From: Streptomyces sp. NBC_01241
Lineage (GTDB): Bacteria; Actinomycetota; Actinomycetes; Streptomycetales; Streptomycetaceae
DNA length: 64,000 nt
Reading direction: 5' to 3'
Assembly (NCBI RefSeq): GCF_041435435.1
Contig: NZ_CP108494.1
Location: forward strand, 1,894,501 to 1,958,500
Shown here: positions 1-10,523 of the stretch, in pieces
Numbering within the stretch: the stretch's first letter is position 1
How the letters are laid out: each line of letters opens with the position of its first letter
Notes under the pieces: generated by a model
Told to the model about the DNA's origin: nothing
Seen by the model: the letters and a program-made list of their open reading frames with translations, nothing else
The model's database searches: none
Translations under genes and position numbers: made by a program

Positions 1-60
1 GCCAGGAGACTCTCGTCGCCGGTCACGTCGAACCAGGGCGCGGACCCTGAGTGAGGACAT
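1..60 (+). promoter_or_regulatory. Cobalamin riboswitch, 3' end only (B12 box)
   Basis: The first bases read GCCAGGAGAC, which fits the conserved B12-box core (GYCMGgAgaC) that closes the ligand-binding core of cobalamin riboswitches. The rest of the aptamer would lie upstream of the window. The bases after the box would hold the expression platform, ending near a GAGGA ribosome site at 53-57. The position directly ahead of a cobalamin operon agrees with AdoCbl feedback control. Only the 3' part is visible, so the fold cannot be checked from this window. Confidence 0.6.
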
Positions 61-66
61 ATCGCC

Positions 67-153
67 ATGCCTGGCTGCCGTGCGTCCGTTGCTGTGGCGC
101 TCTCACCGAGAGCCGCCTGTACGAAGCTCCTTCGAGGCGTAACGGCCGGCTGA
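67..153 (+). CDS. Short leader ORF between riboswitch and cobD (28 aa)
   Basis: An ATG at 67 lies 9 bases after GAGGA (53-57) and opens 28 codons that end in TGA at 151-153. The cobD GTG follows after only one codon, in the same frame, and has no ribosome site of its own. The peptide (begins MPGCRASVAVAL) has no recognised domain. A likely reading is that the riboswitch controls this ribosome site and cobD is translated by reinitiation after the leader stop. It could also be a chance ORF. Confidence 0.4.
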   Translation: MPGCRASVAVALSPRAACTKLLRGVTAG

Positions 154-156
154 GCC

Positions 157-1230
157 GTGCGTGCCGACCGCGTCTTCGCGTACGGCGCCACAGCCGGCCT
201 GATCGGCGATCTGCTGCTCGGTGACCCCCGCAGGGGGCATCCGGTCGCCGCCTTCGGGCGGGCCGCGGCGGGCGTCGAGCGCCGGCTGTGGCGCGACCAC
301 CGCGGGTGGGGCGCGCTGCACACCCTCGTCTGCGCCGGAGGCGCCGCGGGTGGTGCCGCGCTGCTCGCCCGTGCTGTACGCGACCACCCCGCCGCCTCCG
401 TCGCGTTGACCGCGGCCGCCACCTGGTCCGTCGTCGGCGGTACCTCCCTGGGGCGTGAGGCCCTGACCATCGGTGACGCCCTGGCCGCCGGTGACCTCGA
501 CCGCGCCCGCGAGCGGCTGCCGCATCTGTGCGGGCGCGATCCGCACTCCCTCGACGGGCCGCAGATCGCCCGCGCCGTGGTGGAGTCCGTGGCCGAGAAC
601 ACCTCGGACGCCGTGGTCGGCGCCCTGGTGTGGGGTGCGCTGGCCGGTGTCCCCGGGCTCGTCGGCTTCCGGGCCGCGAACACGCTCGACGCCATGGTCG
701 GCCACAAGTCGCCCCGCCACCGGCGCTACGGCTGGGCCTCGGCGCGCCTCGACGACCTCGCGGGCTGGCCCGGCGCCCGGCTCACCGCCCTGCTCGCCGT
801 GGCCTCCGGGCGGCGGCCACGTGGAGCGGTACGGGCGTGGCGGGCCGACGCGGCCAAGCACCCGAGCCCCAACGCGGGCCCGGTGGAAGCCTCGTTCGCG
901 GGTGCGCTCGGCGTGCGGCTCGGCGGGACGCTCGCGTATGGCGGCCGCGTCGAGCACCGCCCCGTCCTCAACGGGGAGACGGGCCGGGCGGTGGAGACCC
1001 AGGACATCGAACGCGCGGTACGGCTGTCGCGCCGGGTGAGCGCGCTGGCCCTCGGCGTGTGCGTGACGGGCCGGTTGGGCGTGGCCCTCGCCGCACGGCG
1101 GATCGCGGAACGCCCGATGACAGAACGCTCGGCCGCGGGGACTCCGGTCGCAGTGACGTCGATCGCTGTGACCTCGATCGCTGGAATTTCAATGGCAGCA
1201 CGTTCGATCGCAGGACGGAGACGGACATGA
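157..1230 (+). CDS. cobD: Adenosylcobinamide-phosphate synthase (CobD/CbiB)
   Basis: This membrane enzyme attaches the aminopropanol (phosphate) side chain to adenosylcobyric acid, giving adenosylcobinamide (phosphate). The protein has the family landmarks: a GDPRRGHPV stretch near residue 20, [10 protein letters not shown] near 146, [18 protein letters not shown] near 172 and [25 protein letters not shown] sequence near 233, with several hydrophobic segments. The GTG start is preceded in frame by a stop at 151-153. At 357 residues it is longer than the usual 300-330 because of a C-terminal tail built from five-residue repeats (bases 1138-1212). Its TGA overlaps the cobQ ATG (ATGA), so the two are translationally coupled. 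Confidence 0.9.
   Translation: MRADRVFAYGATAGLIGDLLLGDPRRGHPVAAFGRAAAGVERRLWRDHRGWGALHTLVCAGGAAGGAALLARAVRDHPAASVALTAAATWSVVGGTSLGREALTIGDALAAGDLDRARERLPHLCGRDPHSLDGPQIARAVVESVAENTSDAVVGALVWGALAGVPGLVGFRAANTLDAMVGHKSPRHRRYGWASARLDDLAGWPGARLTALLAVASGRRPRGAVRAWRADAAKHPSPNAGPVEASFAGALGVRLGGTLAYGGRVEHRPVLNGETGRAVETQDIERAVRLSRRVSALALGVCVTGRLGVALAARRIAERPMTERSAAGTPVAVTSIAVTSIAGISMAARSIAGRRRT
1138..1212 (+). repeat. 15-bp in-frame tandem repeat at the end of cobD
   Basis: Five consecutive 15-base units encode [20 protein letters not shown] and ARSIA. Units two and three are nearly identical at the DNA level (GTGACSTCGATCGCT). The array adds a hydrophobic tail beyond the normal end of the CbiB domain and runs up to the cobQ start. 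Confidence 0.8.
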
Positions 1231-2744
1231 GCGGCGGACTGCTGGTCGCCGGAACCACCTCGGACGCGGGCAAGAGCGTCGTCACCGCGGGCATCTGCCG
1301 CTGGCTCGTACGCCGGGGCGTGAAGGTGGCGCCCTTCAAGGCGCAGAACATGTCGCTGAACTCGTTCGTCACCCGCGAGGGCGCCGAGATCGGCCGCGCC
1401 CAGGCCATGCAGGCCCAGGCCGCCCGGGTCGAGCCGACCGCGCTGATGAACCCGGTCCTGCTCAAGCCCGGCGGCGACCGCTCCAGCCAGGTCGTCCTGA
1501 TGGGCAGAGCCGTGGGCGAGATGAGTGCGCGCGGCTACCACGGGGGCCGGCAGGAAGCGCTTCTCTCCACGGTCGTGGACTGTCTGGAGCAGCTTCGGGG
1601 CACGTATGACGCGGTGATCTGCGAGGGCGCGGGCAGTCCGGCCGAGATCAATCTGCGGCGCACGGACATCGTGAACATGGGCATCGCACGGGCGGCGCGC
1701 TTCCCGGTGGTGGTCGTCGGCGACATCGACCGCGGCGGCGTCTTCGCCTCGTTCTTCGGTACGACGGCGCTGCTCGACGCCGAGGACCAGTCGCTGATCG
1801 CCGGCTACCTCGTCAACAAGTTCCGGGGCGACGTCTCGCTGCTGGAACCGGGCCTGGAGATGCTGCGCGACATCACCGGGCGGCGGACGTACGGGGTGCT
1901 GCCCTTCGCCCATGGCCTCGGCATCGACGAGGAGGACGGGCTGCGAGCCTCACTGCGCGGGGCCGTGCGCGAGTCGGCCGTCGCGCCGCCGCACGGCGAG
2001 GACGTACTGCGCGTCGCGGTGTGCGCCGTACCCCTGATGTCGAACTTCACCGATGTCGACGCGCTGGCCGCCGAACCGGGCGTCGTCGTCCGGTTCGTGG
2101 ACCGCGCCGAGGAGCTGGCCGACGCCGACCTCGTCATCGTGCCGGGCACCCGCGGCACCGTGAAGGCACTGGCCTGGCTGCGCGAGCGCGGCCTCGCCGA
2201 CGCCCTGGCGCGGCGCGCCGCCGAGGGCCGGCCGGTCCTCGGGATCTGCGGCGGCTTCCAGATCCTCGGCGAACACATCGAGGACGAGGTCGAGTCGAGG
2301 GCGGGGCACGTCGACGGCCTCGGCCTGCTGCCCGTACGCATCCGCTTCGACCGCGAGAAGACCCTCGCCCGCCCCGTCGGCGAGGCGCTCGGCGCGCCGG
2401 TCGAGGGGTACGAGATCCACCACGGCGTCGCGGACATGGGCGGCGGCGAGCCATTCCTGGACGGCTGCCGGGTCGGCGCCGTGTGGGGCACGCACTGGCA
2501 CGGCTCGCTGGAGAGCGACGCGTTCCGCCGCCGCTACCTGACCGAGATCGCGCGGGCCGCCGGCCGGCGCTTCGTCCCCGCCCCCGACACCTGCTTCGCC
2601 GCGTTGCGCGAGGAACAGCTCGACCGCCTCGGCGACCTCATCGAAGAACACGCGGACACGGACGCGCTGCTGCGGCTCATCGAGTCGGGCGCACCGTCCG
2701 GACTTCCCTTCATCGCCCCCGGAGCACCTGGAGCACGCGCATGA
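1227..2744 (+). CDS. cobQ: Cobyric acid synthase CobQ/CbiP
   Basis: Glutamine-dependent amidotransferase that amidates side chains b, d, e and g of adenosylcobyrinic a,c-diamide to give adenosylcobyric acid. The ATG at 1227 overlaps the cobD stop and gives 505 residues, normal for the family. The N-terminal DTBS-like ATPase carries the P-loop GTTSDAGKS near residue 9 and the family motif [12 protein letters not shown]. The C-terminal class I glutaminase domain has its nucleophile Cys341 in [10 protein letters not shown] and its catalytic His425 in THWHGSLE. The TGA overlaps the cobN ATG. Confidence 0.95.
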   Translation: MSGGLLVAGTTSDAGKSVVTAGICRWLVRRGVKVAPFKAQNMSLNSFVTREGAEIGRAQAMQAQAARVEPTALMNPVLLKPGGDRSSQVVLMGRAVGEMSARGYHGGRQEALLSTVVDCLEQLRGTYDAVICEGAGSPAEINLRRTDIVNMGIARAARFPVVVVGDIDRGGVFASFFGTTALLDAEDQSLIAGYLVNKFRGDVSLLEPGLEMLRDITGRRTYGVLPFAHGLGIDEEDGLRASLRGAVRESAVAPPHGEDVLRVAVCAVPLMSNFTDVDALAAEPGVVVRFVDRAEELADADLVIVPGTRGTVKALAWLRERGLADALARRAAEGRPVLGICGGFQILGEHIEDEVESRAGHVDGLGLLPVRIRFDREKTLARPVGEALGAPVEGYEIHHGVADMGGGEPFLDGCRVGAVWGTHWHGSLESDAFRRRYLTEIARAAGRRFVPAPDTCFAALREEQLDRLGDLIEEHADTDALLRLIESGAPSGLPFIAPGAPGARA

Positions 2745-5700
2745 ACTCCCCTACGAGCACCGTGCTGTTGCTGTCGACCGCCGACACGGACCTCCTCGCC
2801 GCCCGCGCCTCCGGCGTGCCGTACCGGATCGGCAACCCCACCCGCATCGACGTCCGCGAGGAACTCCCCGCGCTGATCGAGGACTCCTCCGTCGCCGTCG
2901 TCCGTCTCCTCGGCGGCAAGCGCGCCTGGGAGGACGGGCTGGCCGTCCTCAAGGCGTCCGGCATCCCGACCGTGCTGCTGGGCGGCGAGGGCGTGCCGGA
3001 CGCGGAACTGATGGCCGAGTCGTCGGTACCGGCCGGTGTGGTCGCGGAGGCACTGCGCTACCTCGTGGAGGGCGGCCCCGGAAACCTCGTGGAGCTGGCC
3101 CGCTTCCTGTCCGACACCGTCCTGCTGACCGGTCACGGTTTCGCCGAGCCGCAGCAGATGCCCGAGTGGGGCCTGCACGGCGGGCGTACGTTCACCGAGG
3201 GCCGCCCGACCGTCGGGGTGCTCTTCTACCGGGCACACCAGCTGTCCGGGAACACCTCGTTCGTGGACGTCCTGTGCGACGCGGTCGAGGCGCGCGGCGC
3301 CAACGCCCTGCCCGTGTACTGCGGTTCGCTGCGCGGCGCCGACGCCGGTCTCTACGAGCTGCTCGGCAGGGCGGACGCCCTGGTCGCCACGGTCCTCGCG
3401 GCGGGCGGCACCCGCGCGTCGGACGCCTCCGCCGGGGGCGACGACGAGGCCTGGGACATCGGCGCGCTCGCCGAGCTGAACATCCCCGTCCTCCAGGGCC
3501 TGTGCCTGACCTCGTCGCGCGGCGCGTGGGACGCCTCGGACGCGGCGCTCTCCCCCATGGACGCCGCGATGCAGGTCGCGATCCCGGAGTTCGACGGCCG
3601 GCTGATCACCGTGCCGTTCTCCTTCAAGGAGCAGGGTCCCGACGACGTGCCCGTCTACCGCGCCGACCCCGAACGCGCCGCGCGCGTCGCGGGAATCGCG
3701 GTACGCCACGCCGTCCTCAAGCACAAGTCGAACGCCGAGAAGAAGCTGGCCCTCGTCTTCACCGCCTACCCGACCAAGCACTCCCGCGTCGGCAACGCCG
3801 TCGGCCTGGACACGCCCGCGTCGGCAGTGCGGGTCCTGGACGCCCTGCGCGACGCCGGTTACGGGGTCGACGGGCACCCCGACAACGGCGACGAGCTGAT
3901 CCACCGTCTCATCAACGCCGGTGGCCACGACATCGAGTGGCTGACCGAGGAGCAGCTCGCCGCCGCCCCCGCGCGCGTCCCGCTCGCCGACTACCGGGCC
4001 TGGTTCGAGAAGCTGAAGCCGGAGCTGCGCGACTCGATGCTGGAGCACTGGGGCGAGCCGCCGGGCTCGCTGTACGTGGACGGCGACGACATCGTCCTCG
4101 CCTCGTTGCAGTTCGGGAACGTGGTGGTGCTGATCCAGCCGCCGCGCGGCTTCGGCGAGAACCCGATCGCGATCTACCACGACCCGGACATGCCGCCGTC
4201 GCACCACTACATGGCGACGTACCGCTGGCTAGAAAACTCCTTCGGTGCGGACGCCGTCGTCCACATGGGCAAGCACGGCACGATGGAGTGGCTGCCGGGC
4301 AAGGGCCTCGGCCTGTCCGCGGGCTGCGGCCCCGATGCCGTGCTCGGCGAACTGCCGCTGATCTACCCGTTCATCGTCAACGACCCGGGCGAGGGCACCC
4401 AGGCCAAGCGGCGCGGGCACGCCACCGTGGTGGACCATCTGGTGCCGCCGATGGCGCGTGCCGACACCTATGGCGACCTGGCCAAACTGGAGCAACTGCT
4501 CGACGAGTACGCGCTGGTCAGCGATCTCGACCCGGCAAAGGCGCCGTCGGTGCGGGCGCAGATCTGGACGCTGGTGAAAGCCGCCGAGCTGCACCACGAC
4601 CTCCATGTCGACGAGCAGCCCGGCGACGACGACTTCGACTCGTTCGTCATGCACATCGACGGCTACCTCTGCGAGATCAAGGACGTCCAGATCCGCGACG
4701 GCCTGCACATCCTCGGCGGCGGTCCCGTCGACGAGGCGCGGGTCAACCTGGTCCTGGCCGTGCTGCGCGCCTCCCAGGTGTGGGGCGGGCTGGCGAACGC
4801 GCTGCCGGGGCTGCGGGCGTCGATCGCCGGGCACTTCGGGCTCAGCGAGAAGGAGTTGCTGGCCGAGCCGGGCGCCGCGGTGAAGGTGCCGGCCGAGCTG
4901 ACCGGACTGGTCGACGGCCCGGCGCGCACCGGTGCGGACGCGATCGATCTGCTGGAGCAGCTGTGCCGCCGGCTCGCGGAGGGCATGGAGGAGCGCGGCT
5001 GGGACCTCGCGGCCGTGGCGGGGCTGGTACGGGACGTCCTCGGCTTCGAACTCCCGGACGCCGTAGCCGTGTTGGGCTTCGCGTGCGAGGAGGTCGTGCC
5101 GCGGCTGGCCCGGACGACGGACGAGATCGACCACATTCTGCGGGCGCTGGACGGCGGCTTCGTACCGGCGGGTCCGTCGGGCTCACCCACCCGCGGTCTG
5201 GTCAACGTGCTGCCGACCGGGCGCAACTTCTACTCGGTGGACCCGAAGGCGATTCCGTCCCGGCTGTCGTGGGAGGTCGGCCAGTCCCTCGCGGACTCCC
5301 TGATCGCCCGGTACCTCGCCGACACGGGCGACTACCCGAAGTCGGTCGGCCTGACCGTGTGGGGCACCTCCGCCATGCGTACGCAGGGCGACGACATCGC
5401 GGAGATCCTGGCGCTGCTCGGCTGCCGTCCGGTGTGGGACGACGCGTCGCGGCGGGTGACCGGGTTCGAGGTCGTGCCGGTGAGCGAGCTGGGCCGGCCG
5501 CGCATCGATGTGACGGTGCGGATCTCCGGGTTCTTCCGGGACGCTTTCCCGCATGTGGTGGGGCTGATCGACGACGCGGTGCGGGCGGTGGCGGAGCTGG
5601 ACGAGCCGGCCGGGGCCAACTACGTACGGGCACACGCCGACGAGGACACGGCGGTCCACGGCGACCGGCGCCGGGCCACGGCACGCGTCTTCGGCTCGAA

Positions 5701-6403
5701 GCCGGGGGCGTACGGTGCGGGGCTGCTGCCGCTGATCGACGCACGGAACTGGCGGTCGGACGCGGACCTGGCCGAGGTGTACGCGGTGTGGGGCGGTTAC
5801 GCGTACGGGCGCGGGCTCGACGGGCGGGCGGCGCGCGGGGACATGGAGACGGCGTTCCGGCGGATCGCGGTGGCGGCGAAGAACGTCGACACGCGTGAGC
5901 ACGACCTGGTCGACGCCGACGACTACTTCCAGTACCACGGCGGCATGGTCGCCATGGTGCGGCATCTGACCGGCGAGTCCCCCGAGGCGTACGTCGGCGA
6001 CAGCGCCACGCCGGACCAGGTGAAGACGCGCACGCTCGGCGAGGAGACACACCGGGTCTTCCGGGCGCGGGTGGTCAATCCCCGCTGGATGAGCGCGATG
6101 AGAAGGCACGGCTACAAGGGCGCGTTCGAGATGGCCGCGACCGTGGACTACCTCTTCGGGTACGACGCCACAGCGGGGGTCGTCGACGACTGGATGTACG
6201 AGAAGTTGTCGGCGGAGTACGTGTTCGACGAGACCAACCGGGACTTCATGAAGAAGTCCAACCCCTGGGCGCTGCGCGGGATTTCGGAACGGCTGCTGGA
6301 GGCGGCGGAGCGGGGGCTGTGGGCGGAGCCGGACCAGGAGACCCTGGACCGGCTCCGGGCGACCTACCTCGAACTTGAGGGAGATCTGGAGGGGGACGAG
6401 TGA
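2741..6403 (+). CDS. cobN: Cobaltochelatase large subunit CobN
   Basis: Catalytic H subunit that inserts cobalt into hydrogenobyrinic acid a,c-diamide in the oxygen-dependent route. At 1220 residues it matches the CobN/BchH size, and it has the family stretches [37 protein letters not shown] and the C-terminal [19 protein letters not shown]. The ATG overlaps the cobQ stop. The ATPase/VWA partner is encoded by the next gene (6525-8549) as a fused ChlI-ChlD-like protein, so no separate CobS/CobT subunits are needed here. Confidence 0.95.
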   Translation: MNSPTSTVLLLSTADTDLLAARASGVPYRIGNPTRIDVREELPALIEDSSVAVVRLLGGKRAWEDGLAVLKASGIPTVLLGGEGVPDAELMAESSVPAGVVAEALRYLVEGGPGNLVELARFLSDTVLLTGHGFAEPQQMPEWGLHGGRTFTEGRPTVGVLFYRAHQLSGNTSFVDVLCDAVEARGANALPVYCGSLRGADAGLYELLGRADALVATVLAAGGTRASDASAGGDDEAWDIGALAELNIPVLQGLCLTSSRGAWDASDAALSPMDAAMQVAIPEFDGRLITVPFSFKEQGPDDVPVYRADPERAARVAGIAVRHAVLKHKSNAEKKLALVFTAYPTKHSRVGNAVGLDTPASAVRVLDALRDAGYGVDGHPDNGDELIHRLINAGGHDIEWLTEEQLAAAPARVPLADYRAWFEKLKPELRDSMLEHWGEPPGSLYVDGDDIVLASLQFGNVVVLIQPPRGFGENPIAIYHDPDMPPSHHYMATYRWLENSFGADAVVHMGKHGTMEWLPGKGLGLSAGCGPDAVLGELPLIYPFIVNDPGEGTQAKRRGHATVVDHLVPPMARADTYGDLAKLEQLLDEYALVSDLDPAKAPSVRAQIWTLVKAAELHHDLHVDEQPGDDDFDSFVMHIDGYLCEIKDVQIRDGLHILGGGPVDEARVNLVLAVLRASQVWGGLANALPGLRASIAGHFGLSEKELLAEPGAAVKVPAELTGLVDGPARTGADAIDLLEQLCRRLAEGMEERGWDLAAVAGLVRDVLGFELPDAVAVLGFACEEVVPRLARTTDEIDHILRALDGGFVPAGPSGSPTRGLVNVLPTGRNFYSVDPKAIPSRLSWEVGQSLADSLIARYLADTGDYPKSVGLTVWGTSAMRTQGDDIAEILALLGCRPVWDDASRRVTGFEVVPVSELGRPRIDVTVRISGFFRDAFPHVVGLIDDAVRAVAELDEPAGANYVRAHADEDTAVHGDRRRATARVFGSKPGAYGAGLLPLIDARNWRSDADLAEVYAVWGGYAYGRGLDGRAARGDMETAFRRIAVAAKNVDTREHDLVDADDYFQYHGGMVAMVRHLTGESPEAYVGDSATPDQVKTRTLGEETHRVFRARVVNPRWMSAMRRHGYKGAFEMAATVDYLFGYDATAGVVDDWMYEKLSAEYVFDETNRDFMKKSNPWALRGISERLLEAAERGLWAEPDQETLDRLRATYLELEGDLEGDE

Positions 6404-6426
6404 GCGGTCCGTCCGTGTCCGCCCAT

Positions 6427-6493
6427 CGGGGGCTCCGCCCCCGGACCCCCGCTCCTCAAACGCCGGAGGGGCTGGAATTCACGCCGGAGGGGC
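6427..6493 (+). repeat. Streptomyces dispersed intergenic repeat
   Basis: The spacer between cobN and the chelatase gene holds the hairpin GGGGGCTCCGCCCCC followed by GGACCCCCGCTCCTCAAA and CGCCGGAGGGGCTGGA. This arrangement recurs widely between Streptomyces genes. A short partial second copy (ACGCCGGAGGGGCTGA) follows at 6481-6496. It breaks the otherwise gapless operon and could act as an mRNA stabilising or weak terminating structure. Confidence 0.75.
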
Positions 6494-6524
6494 TGACACC
6501 CCGCCGTATCCCCAAGGAGGCATC

Positions 6525-8549
6525 GTGAGTACGCCCTACCCCTTCACCGCCATCGTCGGGCAGGACGATCTCCGGCTCGGGCTGCTGCTCAACGCCGTCT
6601 CACCCGCCGTCGGCGGGGTGCTGGTGCGTGGCGAGAAGGGCACCGCCAAGTCCACCGCCGTGCGTGCGCTGGCCGCGCTCCTGCCGGAGGTTCCCGTCGT
6701 CGCCGGGTGCCGGTTCTCGTGCGACCCGGCGTCGCCCGATCCGGCGTGTCCCGATGGCCCCCACGAGGCCGGGACCGGCGTGTCGCGGGATGCGCGCATG
6801 GTGGAGCTTCCGGTCGGAGCGTCCGAGGACCGGCTCGTCGGGGCGCTCGACATCGAGCGCGCACTCGCCGAGGGCGTGAAGGCCTTCGAGCCGGGGCTGC
6901 TCGCCGACGCGCATCGCGGGATTCTCTACGTCGACGAGGTCAATCTCCTGCACGACCACCTCGTGGATCTGTTGCTGGACGCGGCCGCCATGGGCGCGTC
7001 GTACGTGGAGCGTGAGGGCGTCTCCGTACGGCATGCCGCCCGCTTCCTGCTCGTCGGGACGATGAACCCGGAAGAGGGGGAACTGCGGCCGCAGTTGCTC
7101 GACCGTTTCGGGCTGACCGTCGAGGTCGCCGCGTCCCGTGAGACCGATCAGCGGGTCGAGGTGGTGCGGCGGCGGCTCGCGTACGACGACGATCCGGCCG
7201 CGTTCGCCGCCCAGTGGGCCGACGAGGAGGGCGCGTTGCGGGCCCGGATCGTCGGTGCGCGCGCGCTGCTGCCCGAAGTACGGCTCGGGGACGGGGCGTT
7301 GCGGCAGATCGCGGCCACCTGCGCGGCCTTCGAGGTCGACGGGATGCGCGCGGACATCGTGATGGCACGGACAGCCACCACCCTGGCGGCCTGGGCGGGA
7401 CGTACGGATGTGCTCGCCGAGGATGTACGGCAGGCTGCCCTGCTCGCGCTCCCCCACCGGCGCAGACGCAACCCGTTCGACGCGCCGGGCCTCGACGAGA
7501 ACAAGCTCGACGACACGCTGGAGCAGAACAGCGGCGAGGACGACGATCCGGACCCGGACGGCCCCGGTGGCGGCGGCCGGCCCCCGCAGGGCGACGGGCC
7601 CGACACACCGCCGCAGCCCGAGGGCGGGGCCGACGACACGCCCGCGCAGTCCGTGCCCGAGCAGGGCAGGGAACAGGAGCCCGGGCAGGGGCAGTCCTCG
7701 GGGGGCGGCGAGCAGCAGCCCGTACGGGCCGGTGAGCCGTTCCGTACGAAGATGCTGAGCGTGCCCGGTCTGGGCGAGGGCGCGGCGGGGCGGCGGTCCC
7801 GGGCGCGTACCGAGCACGGACGTACGACCGGTGCGCGGCGTCCACAGGGCGCCCTGACCAAGCTGCATCTGGCGGCTACCGTGCAGGCCGCCGCCCCGCA
7901 TCAGCGGGCGCGGGGGCGGTCGGGGCGGGGGCTGGTGGTCCGGCGGGACGATCTGCGGCAGGCGACCCGGGAGGGGCGCGAGGGAAACCTCGTTCTCTTC
8001 GTGGTGGACGCGTCCGGGTCGATGGCCGCCCGGCAGCGTATGAGCGCCGTGAAAGGTGCGGTTCTTTCTCTGCTGCTGGACGCGTATCAGCGGCGGGACA
8101 AGGTCGGGCTGGTCACCTTCCGGGGCAAGGACGCCGAGTTGGTGCTGCCGCCGACGTCGTCGGTGGACGCGGCGGCAGCGCGGCTGGAGATGCTGCCGAC
8201 CGGTGGGCGTACGCCCGTCGCGGCCGGGCTGTTGAAGGCACACGAGGTGTTGCGGGTGGAGCGGCTGCGTGATCTGTCGCGGCGGCCGTTGCTGGTCGTG
8301 GTGACCGACGGCCGGGCGACCGGGGGGCCCGAGCCGGTGGCGCTGGCGACGCGGGCGGCGCGGCTGCACGAGGCGCAGGGCATCGCGTCCGTCGTCGTGG
8401 ACTGCGAGTCGGGGCCCGTGCGGCTCGGGCTCGCGACCGGTCTCGCACGGGATCTCGGCGGCACCGCCGTCACGCTCGACGAGCTGCGGGCCGAGTCGAT
8501 CGCCGGGCTCGTCAAGGACGTTCAGGGAACCAGCAGGAGGGCCGCGTAA
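6525..8549 (+). CDS. Magnesium/cobalt chelatase ChlI-ChlD-type fused subunit
   Basis: ATPase partner of the CobN-type chelatase, joining an AAA+ (ChlI/BchI-like) and a von Willebrand A (ChlD/BchD-like) domain in one 674-residue chain. GTG at 6525 follows a strong AAGGAGG (6514-6520). Walker A is GEKGTAKST (37-45) and Walker B is ILYVDEVNLL (near 133). An acidic, Pro/Gly-rich linker fills about residues 325-410. The VWA MIDAS motif is DASGSM at 495. The role in cobalt insertion is inferred from its place between cobN and cobO and from the same arrangement in other actinobacteria. Confidence 0.9.
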   Translation: MSTPYPFTAIVGQDDLRLGLLLNAVSPAVGGVLVRGEKGTAKSTAVRALAALLPEVPVVAGCRFSCDPASPDPACPDGPHEAGTGVSRDARMVELPVGASEDRLVGALDIERALAEGVKAFEPGLLADAHRGILYVDEVNLLHDHLVDLLLDAAAMGASYVEREGVSVRHAARFLLVGTMNPEEGELRPQLLDRFGLTVEVAASRETDQRVEVVRRRLAYDDDPAAFAAQWADEEGALRARIVGARALLPEVRLGDGALRQIAATCAAFEVDGMRADIVMARTATTLAAWAGRTDVLAEDVRQAALLALPHRRRRNPFDAPGLDENKLDDTLEQNSGEDDDPDPDGPGGGGRPPQGDGPDTPPQPEGGADDTPAQSVPEQGREQEPGQGQSSGGGEQQPVRAGEPFRTKMLSVPGLGEGAAGRRSRARTEHGRTTGARRPQGALTKLHLAATVQAAAPHQRARGRSGRGLVVRRDDLRQATREGREGNLVLFVVDASGSMAARQRMSAVKGAVLSLLLDAYQRRDKVGLVTFRGKDAELVLPPTSSVDAAAARLEMLPTGGRTPVAAGLLKAHEVLRVERLRDLSRRPLLVVVTDGRATGGPEPVALATRAARLHEAQGIASVVVDCESGPVRLGLATGLARDLGGTAVTLDELRAESIAGLVKDVQGTSRRAA

Positions 8550-9148
8550 TGCCGCAGGGACAGCCGACCACCGTGCCGGACGACGGGCTCACCACCCGTC
8601 AGCGCCGCAACCGTCCGCTGCTGGTGGTGCACACCGGCATCGGTAAGGGGAAGTCGACGGCGGCCTTCGGGCTCGCGCTGCGCGCCTGGAATCAGGGGTG
8701 GCCGATCGGGGTCTTCCAGTTCGTCAAGTCGGCGAAGTGGAAGGTCGGCGAGGAAAACGCGCTCAAGGTCCTCGGAGCGAGCGGCGAGGGCGGGTCCGTG
8801 GCCTGGCACAAGATGGGCGAGGGCTGGTCGTGGGTGCAGCGCGACAAGCAGCTGAACAACGAAGAGGCGGCGCGCGAGGGCTGGGAGCAGGTCAAACGCG
8901 ACCTGGCCGCCGAGACGTACCGGCTGTACGTCCTCGACGAGTTCGCGTACCCGATGCACTGGGGCTGGGTCGACACCGACGAGGTGATCGAGGTGCTGCG
9001 GGGCCGTCCCGGTACGCAGCATGTGGTCATCACCGGGCGCAACGCGCCCGAGAAGCTGGTGGAGGCCGCCGACCTGGTGACCGACATGTCGAAGGTCAAG
9101 CACCCGATGGACGCCGGTCAGAAGGGTCAGCGGGGCATCGAATGGTGA
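8549..9148 (+). CDS. cobO: Corrinoid adenosyltransferase CobO
   Basis: Transfers the 5'-deoxyadenosyl group from ATP to the reduced corrinoid cobalt. It is a 199-residue protein with the unusual CobO/BtuR P-loop TGIGKGKSTAAFGLALRAW near residue 31, the motif FVKSAKWKVGEENAL, and the C-terminal GRNAPEKLVEAADLVTDMS followed by KHPMDAGQKGQRGIEW. The start overlaps the previous stop (TAATG), which points to coupled translation. Length and motifs are typical. Confidence 0.95.
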   Translation: MPQGQPTTVPDDGLTTRQRRNRPLLVVHTGIGKGKSTAAFGLALRAWNQGWPIGVFQFVKSAKWKVGEENALKVLGASGEGGSVAWHKMGEGWSWVQRDKQLNNEEAAREGWEQVKRDLAAETYRLYVLDEFAYPMHWGWVDTDEVIEVLRGRPGTQHVVITGRNAPEKLVEAADLVTDMSKVKHPMDAGQKGQRGIEW

Positions 9149-9158
9149 GGGGACCGCG

Positions 9159-10523
9159 GTGAACATTCCGCGTCTGGTGATCGCCGCGCCCTCCTCGGGC
9201 AGCGGCAAGACCACCGTGGCCACGGGGCTGATGGCGGCCTTCGCGGGCCGGGGTCTCGCCGTGTCCGGGCACAAGGTCGGGCCCGACTACATCGACCCCG
9301 GCTACCACACGCTGGCCACGGGACGGCCGGGGCGCAACCTCGACGCGTACATGTGCGGTCCGGAACTGGTCGCCCCGCTGTTCGCGCATGGGGCGCGCGG
9401 CTGCGATCTGGCGGTCGTCGAGGGGGTGATGGGGCTGTACGACGGGGCGTCGGGCCACGGTGAGCTGGCGTCGACCGCCCAGGTCGCGAAGGTGCTGCGG
9501 GCGCCCGTGGTGCTGGTCGTGGACGCGTCGTCGCAGTCGCGGTCCGTGGCCGCGCTGGTGCACGGCTTCGCCTCGTGGGATCCGCGGGTGCGGATCGGTG
9601 GGGTGATCCTGAACAAGGTCGGCTCGCAGCGGCACGAGGCGTTGCTGCGGGAGGCGCTGGACGAGTCGGGCGTGCCGGTGCTGGGGGTGCTGCGGCGGGC
9701 CGAGCAGGTGGCTGTGCCGTCGCGGCATCTGGGGCTGGTGCCGGTGGCCGAGCGGCGGGGCGACGCGGTGGCCGCGGTCGCGGCGATGCGGGAGCAGGTG
9801 GTGGCGGGGTGCGATCTGGAAGCGCTGATGGCGCTGGCGCGGTCGGCGCCCGGGGTGCCGGGTGAGGCGTGGGACGCGGTGGAGGCGGTGGGTGCAGGCG
9901 GGGCGGGGAAGCCGGGCCTGGGCTCCGGGGTGGTCGCCGTCGCGTCCGGGTCCGCGTTCACGTTCTCCTATGCCGAGCACACCGAGCTGCTCGCCGCCGC
10001 CGGGGCCGAGGTCGTGCCGTTCGATCCATTGCGGGACGAGGTGCTGCCCGAGGGGACTCGGGGGCTGGTCATCGGGGGCGGGTTCCCGGAGGTGTACGCG
10101 TCGGAGCTGTCCGCCAACGAGTCGTTGCGCAAGGCCGTTGTCGAGCTGGTGGAGTCCGGGGCGCCGGTGGCCGCCGAGTGTGCGGGGCTGCTGTATCTGG
10201 CGCGTTCGCTCGACGGGCTGCCGATGTGCGGGGTCCTCGATGCCGAGGCGCGGATGTCCGAGCGGCTGACGCTGGGCTACCGGGAGGCCGTGGCGGTCTC
10301 CGACAGCGTGCTGGCGGCGCCCGGGACGCGGGTGCGCGGGCACGAGTTCCACCGGACCGTGCTGGAGCCGGGCGCCGGGGCCGAACCGGCCTGGGGCCTG
10401 CATCAGCCGGAGCGGCGCGTGGAGGGGTTCGTGCAGCGGGGCGTGCACGCGAGTTATCTGCATACGCATGGGGCTTCGTCGCCCGCCATGGCCCGCCGAT
10501 TCGTTGAGAGGTGCAAGGGATGA
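9159..10523 (+). CDS. cobB: Cobyrinate a,c-diamide synthase (CobB/CbiA)
   Basis: ATP- and glutamine-dependent amidation of the a and c carboxylates of (hydrogeno)cobyrinic acid. The GTG at 9159 follows a GAGGGG ribosome site and gives 454 residues. The P-loop APSSGSGKTTVATGL begins near residue 9, followed by HKVGPDYIDPGYH. The glutaminase half has GGGFPEVYASELSANES and its nucleophile in AAECAGLLYLARSLDG. In this operon the substrate may be the metal-free hydrogenobyrinate form, given CobN upstream. The TGA overlaps the next ATG. Confidence 0.93.
   Translation: MNIPRLVIAAPSSGSGKTTVATGLMAAFAGRGLAVSGHKVGPDYIDPGYHTLATGRPGRNLDAYMCGPELVAPLFAHGARGCDLAVVEGVMGLYDGASGHGELASTAQVAKVLRAPVVLVVDASSQSRSVAALVHGFASWDPRVRIGGVILNKVGSQRHEALLREALDESGVPVLGVLRRAEQVAVPSRHLGLVPVAERRGDAVAAVAAMREQVVAGCDLEALMALARSAPGVPGEAWDAVEAVGAGGAGKPGLGSGVVAVASGSAFTFSYAEHTELLAAAGAEVVPFDPLRDEVLPEGTRGLVIGGGFPEVYASELSANESLRKAVVELVESGAPVAAECAGLLYLARSLDGLPMCGVLDAEARMSERLTLGYREAVAVSDSVLAAPGTRVRGHEFHRTVLEPGAGAEPAWGLHQPERRVEGFVQRGVHASYLHTHGASSPAMARRFVERCKG

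Noticed and set aside
2021..2740. Long open frame upstream of cobN reading through the cobQ gene
   Set aside because: It is Arg/Gly-rich, has no family match and runs in the alternate frame of cobQ; the CobN sequence starts at the ATG overlapping the cobQ stop.
2534..4207. 557-codon minus-strand frame opposite cobN
   Set aside because: It is a shadow produced by strong GC bias, without ribosome site or domain.
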